Shown here piece by piece: positions 8,362-12,063 of a stretch of DNA of 12,063 bases. The stretch is taken from assembly GCA_027620395.1 (NCBI GenBank), contig JAQBZY010000011.1, forward strand, positions 1 to 12,063, written 5' to 3'. Numbering within the stretch: the stretch's first letter is position 1; the number at the start of each line of letters is the position of its first letter. The translations under genes were made by a program, and so were the position numbers. Source of the stretch: Pseudomonadota bacterium (lineage in GTDB: Bacteria; Pseudomonadota; Alphaproteobacteria; Rhodospirillales; Casp-alpha2). Under the pieces are notes generated by a model. It was not told the DNA's origin and ran no database searches. It saw only the letters and a list, made by a program, of their open reading frames with translations.

Positions 8362-9342
8362 ATGCAAGCATCAGTGCCAAAGCGGCTGCTCTTTGTCACG
8401 TCGACGCGAATCGGCGACGCCGTCCTTTCGACGGGGCTCTTGGATACCATGATCCGGCGCCATCCCGGTTTGCGGGTCACGGTCGCCTGCGGCCCGGCCG
8501 CGGCGTCGCTGTTCGAAGGCGTGCCTGGGCTCGAGCAGATCATCCGCTTGGACAAAATGGTCGGTTCGCTGCACTGGATATATTTCTGGTCCAAGACCGC
8601 GGGTGTATTCTGGGACATCATGATCGATCTCCGGAACTCACCGATCACCTATTTGATCATGGCCAGGCAACGTTATCGGTTGTTGCGGGCCCGCGCGGCC
8701 GGACACCGTATCAATGCACTGGCAAAAGTCATCGGCCTGGACGGCGACCCGCCGGCACCGAGATTGTGGCTAGACGACACGAGGAAACGGGAAGCGGCGC
8801 GCCTGATCCCTGAAGGACGGCCCGTCCTCGCCGTCGGCCCGACCGCGAACTGGTCGGCGAAACAGTGGCGCGGGCAGCATTTTGCCGAATTGATCCGGCG
8901 TCTGACGGCGGCCAACGGCATCTTGCCCGGCGCCATGGTGGCAGTCTTCGGACGCGATGACGAGCGGCCGATGTCGCTGCAACTTCTCGACTCAGTACCG
9001 TCTTCTCGATTGATCGACTTGGTTGGGCGGATTGATCTCCTGACCGCTTACGGATGTCTCGCCAGATCGGCGTTGTATATCGGAAACGATTCCGGACTGA
9101 TGCACTTGGCTGCCGCGTCGGGAACGCCGACGCTCGGCCTGTTTGGGCCGTCGCCGGTCGAACAATACGCTCCTTGGGGCCCGCACTGTGGCACTGTCCA
9201 AGCCAGCGTTAGCTACGAGGAAATATTTCCCGAAGATTTCGATCATCGGAATACTGACACACTGATGGATAGCCTTAGCGTCGACGCCGCCGAGGCAGCG
9301 GCTGGCGAGCTCTGGGCGCGGACGAGGGAAAAGGTGTCATGA
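8362..9342 (+). CDS. GT9 family glycosyltransferase, heptosyltransferase-like
   Basis: A GT-B fold sugar transferase of 326 residues resembling WaaC/WaaF/WaaQ, which add heptose from ADP-heptose to the LPS inner core at the cytoplasmic face of the inner membrane. The N-terminal motif RIGDAVLSTGLL (16-27) contains Asp19 at the position of the family's catalytic aspartate. PTANWSAKQW (160-169) and the long signature GNDSGLMHLAAASGTP (241-256), followed by GLFGPSPVEQYAPWG (259-273), form the nucleotide-sugar site. No signal peptide or membrane span is seen. ATG 8362 gives a family-like start (KRLLFVTSTRIGD). The longer frame from 8194 overlaps ygfZ and adds 56 unrelated residues. The only ribosome-site candidate is weak, which fits a leaderless transcript. 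The stop overlaps the next ATG by 4 bases. The donor could be heptose or another nucleotide sugar. Confidence 0.92.
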   Translation: MQASVPKRLLFVTSTRIGDAVLSTGLLDTMIRRHPGLRVTVACGPAAASLFEGVPGLEQIIRLDKMVGSLHWIYFWSKTAGVFWDIMIDLRNSPITYLIMARQRYRLLRARAAGHRINALAKVIGLDGDPPAPRLWLDDTRKREAARLIPEGRPVLAVGPTANWSAKQWRGQHFAELIRRLTAANGILPGAMVAVFGRDDERPMSLQLLDSVPSSRLIDLVGRIDLLTAYGCLARSALYIGNDSGLMHLAAASGTPTLGLFGPSPVEQYAPWGPHCGTVQASVSYEEIFPEDFDHRNTDTLMDSLSVDAAEAAAGELWARTREKVS

Positions 9343-10115
9343 GCGACGCCGGCAGCGATATCCGGTTGAGCGCCGTGATCAGCGTTCGCAATGAAGAAGC
9401 GCAACTCGCCCAATGTCTAGCCACGCTGACGTTCGCCGATGAAATCGTCGTCTTGCTCGACAAATGCACCGATGGCTCAGAAGCGGTGGCGCGCGGGTTC
9501 ACCGACCGGATCATATCCGGCGACTGGGCCATCGAGGGCGAGCGGCGCAACGCCGGCATCCAGGCGTGCAAGGGTGACTGGGTGCTTGAAGTCGACGCCG
9601 ACGAGCGCGTGCCGCGGGCATTGGCGCGGGAAATCCGCGACACGGTCGAAGCCTCGACGTTCGACTGGCACGAAATTCCGGTCGACAATCATATCGGCGG
9701 ACGGCTGGTCCGTTGGGGTTGGGGTGCATCCTACGGCAAGGCGGCGTATCCAGGGTTGTTCCGCCATGGCGTCAAGACCTGGGGCCGCCAGAGGGTGCAT
9801 CCGGCCCTTCGTTGGACCGGCCGCAAGGGACCGATGCTGACGAACCGCCTCGATCATTACGTCGACCGGGGCGTCTCCGACATGATCCGGCGCTTGGACA
9901 GCTACGCAACGGCCAGGGCCAAGGACTTGAAGGACAGCGGCGAGATCGGCTCCTTGGCCAATAATCTCCGCCGCTTCGTCTCACGATTTTTCAAATGCTA
10001 TGTGATGCGAAAGGGTTATCGCGAGGGCGGCTATGGAATCGTCATTGCGCTCTTTGCCGGATTGTTTCCGCTGTTGGCGCATTTGAAGGCGCGTTACGAG
10101 TTGGACGAGGGTTAG
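9339..10115 (+). CDS. GT2 family glycosyltransferase, LPS-core beta-glucosyltransferase (WaaE/LgtF)-like
   Basis: A GT-A fold inverting transferase of 258 residues. The start LSAVISVRNEE (10-20) is the usual GT2 opening. Asp41 and Asp45 in LLDKCTDGS stand where relatives have DSxSTDxT. GDWVLEVDADERVP (79-92) carries the metal-binding Asp86-Ala-Asp88. The layout and length resemble the WaaE/KdtX/LgtF group, which adds a beta-linked glucose to inner-core heptose. The stretch YGIVIALFAGLFPLLAHL (232-249) is hydrophobic and could be a membrane-associated segment. It overlaps the GT9 stop (ATGA, 9339-9342), so it is probably translated by coupling. Its donor and acceptor cannot be read from sequence, but the GT9 neighbour supports an LPS-core role. 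Confidence 0.9.
   Translation: MSDAGSDIRLSAVISVRNEEAQLAQCLATLTFADEIVVLLDKCTDGSEAVARGFTDRIISGDWAIEGERRNAGIQACKGDWVLEVDADERVPRALAREIRDTVEASTFDWHEIPVDNHIGGRLVRWGWGASYGKAAYPGLFRHGVKTWGRQRVHPALRWTGRKGPMLTNRLDHYVDRGVSDMIRRLDSYATARAKDLKDSGEIGSLANNLRRFVSRFFKCYVMRKGYREGGYGIVIALFAGLFPLLAHLKARYELDEG
10107..10111 (+). promoter_or_regulatory. Ribosome binding site fixing a GTG start of the first GT4 gene
   Basis: GAGGG at the end of the GT2 gene lies 6 nt before GTG 10118. It supports that start over a longer frame beginning inside GT2 at 9995. Confidence 0.75.
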
Positions 10116-10117
10116 CG

Positions 10118-11158
10118 GTGGCGAAAATCGTCCTTGCCGATGACGGCATCCGCTTCGATGGGCGCAGCCCCGAGCGGGGTCCGCTGGGTGGTGCTGAGTC
10201 GTCGGTGGTGGCACTCACCGAGGCACTGGCGGTGTTCGGGCACGAGGTCACTGTCTACAACAATTGCGAAGCGCCGATCGATCACGCCGGCGTCGCCTGG
10301 CGGCGTCTTTCAGACGGCGTGCCGGACCGCGCCGATCTATTCATCGCCAACCGCGGCGACCGCGTGCTCGATCTCGTGCCCAGCGCCCGCCGAGTTGCGT
10401 TCTGGACCCACAATCCCTGCCGGTACATGTTGAAGTGGCGATACCTCCGCCGGCTGTTCATGAGAAGACCGGTGATCGTCTTCATTGGTGCGTATCATGC
10501 GACGACCTATCCAGCATGGGCGCCGGACGGCGGACGCAAGATCATCCCCTATGGCTTGCCGGATATTTTTTGCGCGGCGCCGCCGGCCGACAGGCCGCCC
10601 GGTCCCCGAGCGATCTTCACGTCCAATCCGTTGCGCGGCCTCGATTGGCTGCTCGAGCTTTGGTCCCAGCAAATCGAGCCCGCCGTGCCGGGCGCCGAAC
10701 TACATGTTTTCTCCGGTGCCGACACCTACGGTGCCGCAGGTGATCGGAAAGCAGCGGAGATGGAGCGGGTGCTTGCGCGGGCGCGGGAACTTTCCGGACA
10801 AGGGGTGGTGCTTCGCGATCCGGTCGCCAAGGCCCGCCTAGTCGACGAACTCAGGCTATCGAGGTGTCTGTTATATCGAGGCGATATCAATGAGACCTTC
10901 TGCCTCGCTGTCGGCGAGGCGCAAGCGATGGGTGTGCCGGCCGTGGTGCAGCCAATCGGTTCGGTCGTCGAGCGCGTCCGGCCGGAACAGACCGGGTTCA
11001 TCGCCACCGACGATCATGCCTTCGCGCTTGCGGCCAAGCGGCTGCTCACCGATGATGCGCTCTGGAGCTCGCAGCATGCGGCTGCCTTGGCGGTACAACG
11101 ATCCTGGCGTTGGCCAGAAGCGGTCCGACAGTTCGAGGCATTGATCGACAACGCATGA
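10118..11158 (+). CDS. GT4 family glycosyltransferase (first of two)
   Basis: A GT-B retaining-type transferase of 346 residues. The N-terminal donor/acceptor half starts VAKIVLADDG and has GPLGGAESSVVALTEALA (21-38), the GGAE helix common in GT4 proteins. The C-terminal half carries IFTSNPLRGLDWLLELW (166-182), the strand LHVFSGADTYG (195-205), and the E-x7-E pair Glu259/Glu267 in ETFCLAVGEAQAMGVPAVV, which binds the nucleotide sugar. The start is GTG 10118, placed by GAGGG 6 nt upstream. Earlier in-frame starts would read through GT2 and lack family likeness. It is 2 nt from the GT2 stop and overlaps the next gene as ATGA (11155-11158). A role in LPS core or another surface glycan is inferred from the neighbours. 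No membrane span is seen. Confidence 0.88.
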   Translation: MAKIVLADDGIRFDGRSPERGPLGGAESSVVALTEALAVFGHEVTVYNNCEAPIDHAGVAWRRLSDGVPDRADLFIANRGDRVLDLVPSARRVAFWTHNPCRYMLKWRYLRRLFMRRPVIVFIGAYHATTYPAWAPDGGRKIIPYGLPDIFCAAPPADRPPGPRAIFTSNPLRGLDWLLELWSQQIEPAVPGAELHVFSGADTYGAAGDRKAAEMERVLARARELSGQGVVLRDPVAKARLVDELRLSRCLLYRGDINETFCLAVGEAQAMGVPAVVQPIGSVVERVRPEQTGFIATDDHAFALAAKRLLTDDALWSSQHAAALAVQRSWRWPEAVRQFEALIDNA

Positions 11159-12063
11159 AAATACTACAAGCCATGGCAGGTGCGGAATTCGGCGGTGCCG
11201 AGGCGTTCTTCGTTCGGTTAGTGCTGGCGTTCGCGGCGGCTGGAGTCGAACAGCGCGTCGTCATCCGCGAAAATGCCAAACGGGCCAATTTGCTGAAAGC
11301 GGGGGGTGTCGATGCCGTCCAGCTTCCGTTTGGCGGGCGGTTCGACTGGAAAACGTCCCGCACTCTTAAGCGCGAGATCAACGATTTCAAGCCGGATGTC
11401 GTGTTGAGCTGGATGAACCGTGCGACGTCGCTCTGCCCGAGCGGGAACTTCGTGCACTGCGCCCGGCTCGGCGGATATTACGATCTGAAATACTATCGCC
11501 GTTGCAAGCACCTGATCGGTAATACCCGCGATATCGTCGACTATCTGGTCGAGCAGGGGTGGCCAAAGGACCGCGCCCACTATTTGCCGAACTTCGTCAG
11601 CAGCGGACAAGTCGAACCGGTGCCGAGGAGTACGTTCTTCACGCCCAAGGGCGTGCCGGTGATCTTCGGCATGGGCCGGTTGCATGAAAACAAAGCATTC
11701 GACGTATTGCTCCGCGCCATCTGCCGGGTTCCGGACGCATATCTTTGGATTGCCGGCGATGGCCCGCTGCGTGGCGAATTGGAAACCTTAGCGGAAAAAC
11801 TGGGCGTCAAGCCAAGGGTGCGGTTCCTGGGTTGGCGCGACGACACCGCGGCACTGCTTGCCGCCGCCGATCTGTTTGTCTGTCCGTCCCGGCATGAACC
11901 GCTCGGCAATGTCGTGCTCGAGGCTTGGGCGCAAGGTATTCCGGTTATCGCCGCCGACAGCATGGGACCGGGGACTTTGATCGAGCACCTTGAGAACGGT
12001 GTCCTGGTGCCGGTCGACGACGACAACACCATGGGCCGGGCGATCCGGTCGGTCCTCGAAGAC
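11155..12063 (+). CDS. GT4 family glycosyltransferase (second, 3' truncated by window edge)
   Basis: The frame is open from ATG 11155 to the last base (303 codons), so the 3' end lies outside the window. The start MKILQAMAGAEFGGAEAFF shows the GGAE motif. The second half has the standard GT4 order: GMGRLHENKAFDVLLRAI (172-189) with Arg175 and Lys180, the phosphate-contact pair; WIAGDGPLRGELE (198-210); VRFLGWRDD (222-230); and the E-x7-E pair Glu248/Glu256 in RHEPLGNVVLEAWAQGIPV. Such proteins transfer sugars such as glucose, galactose or N-acetylhexosamine from a nucleotide donor, and WaaG-like LPS-core enzymes are the obvious comparison. The ATG overlaps the preceding TGA and has no well-spaced ribosome site, which points to coupled translation. 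The two GT4 proteins are divergent from each other and not a recent duplication. Confidence 0.93.
   Translation, partial: MKILQAMAGAEFGGAEAFFVRLVLAFAAAGVEQRVVIRENAKRANLLKAGGVDAVQLPFGGRFDWKTSRTLKREINDFKPDVVLSWMNRATSLCPSGNFVHCARLGGYYDLKYYRRCKHLIGNTRDIVDYLVEQGWPKDRAHYLPNFVSSGQVEPVPRSTFFTPKGVPVIFGMGRLHENKAFDVLLRAICRVPDAYLWIAGDGPLRGELETLAEKLGVKPRVRFLGWRDDTAALLAAADLFVCPSRHEPLGNVVLEAWAQGIPVIAADSMGPGTLIEHLENGVLVPVDDDNTMGRAIRSVLED

Noticed and set aside
9995..10117. Longer start of the first GT4 gene inside GT2
   Set aside because: A GTG at 10118 has a well-spaced GAGGG and begins the expected first beta-strand; the upstream residues are GT2 read in another frame.

Overview
The window looks like chromosomal DNA of a GC-rich alphaproteobacterium, most probably a Rhodospirillales-type lineage. 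This is inferred from the glyS-ppdK adjacency, the YgfZ and LPS-type glycosyltransferase genes, the GC-biased third codon positions and two intergenic palindromic repeats of a kind common in that class. No rRNA, tRNA, CRISPR array, transposase or phage gene was seen.

Layout. (1) 1-4453, plus strand: the 3' part of glyS (glycyl-tRNA synthetase beta subunit), then an 88-bp repeat that can fold as a three-way junction, then ppdK (pyruvate, phosphate dikinase). (2) 4454-6579, plus strand: a decayed HinT-like HIT gene remnant, a divergent serine hydroxymethyltransferase-family gene with several altered active-site positions and somewhat lower GC than its neighbours, a gene-poor spacer, and an intact HIT-family gene. 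(3) 6580-8257: a REP-like palindromic spacer between convergent genes, then two minus-strand genes transcribed in the order ygfZ (folate-binding Fe-S maturation protein) and an uncharacterised class I SAM methyltransferase. (4) 8258-12063, plus strand: a divergent promoter region, then four glycosyltransferase genes (GT9, GT2, GT4, GT4) with start/stop overlaps or a 2-nt gap. They are probably one operon building LPS core or a related surface glycan, and they continue past the window end.

How they fit together. glyS and the SHMT homologue both concern glycine (tRNA charging, and glycine/serine or alpha-methylserine one-carbon chemistry). ppdK is central carbon metabolism (pyruvate/PEP). The glycosyltransferase run is a separate envelope module, read divergently from ygfZ.

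Most of the window is ordinary housekeeping DNA and I do not see a clear new defence or mobile system. The points most worth a second look are the SHMT homologue with catalytic Glu replaced by Gln and the His before the PLP lysine replaced by Thr, the HinT relic beside it, and two short leader reading frames (before ppdK and before the HIT gene) whose TGA overlaps the next ATG in the same ATGA arrangement.
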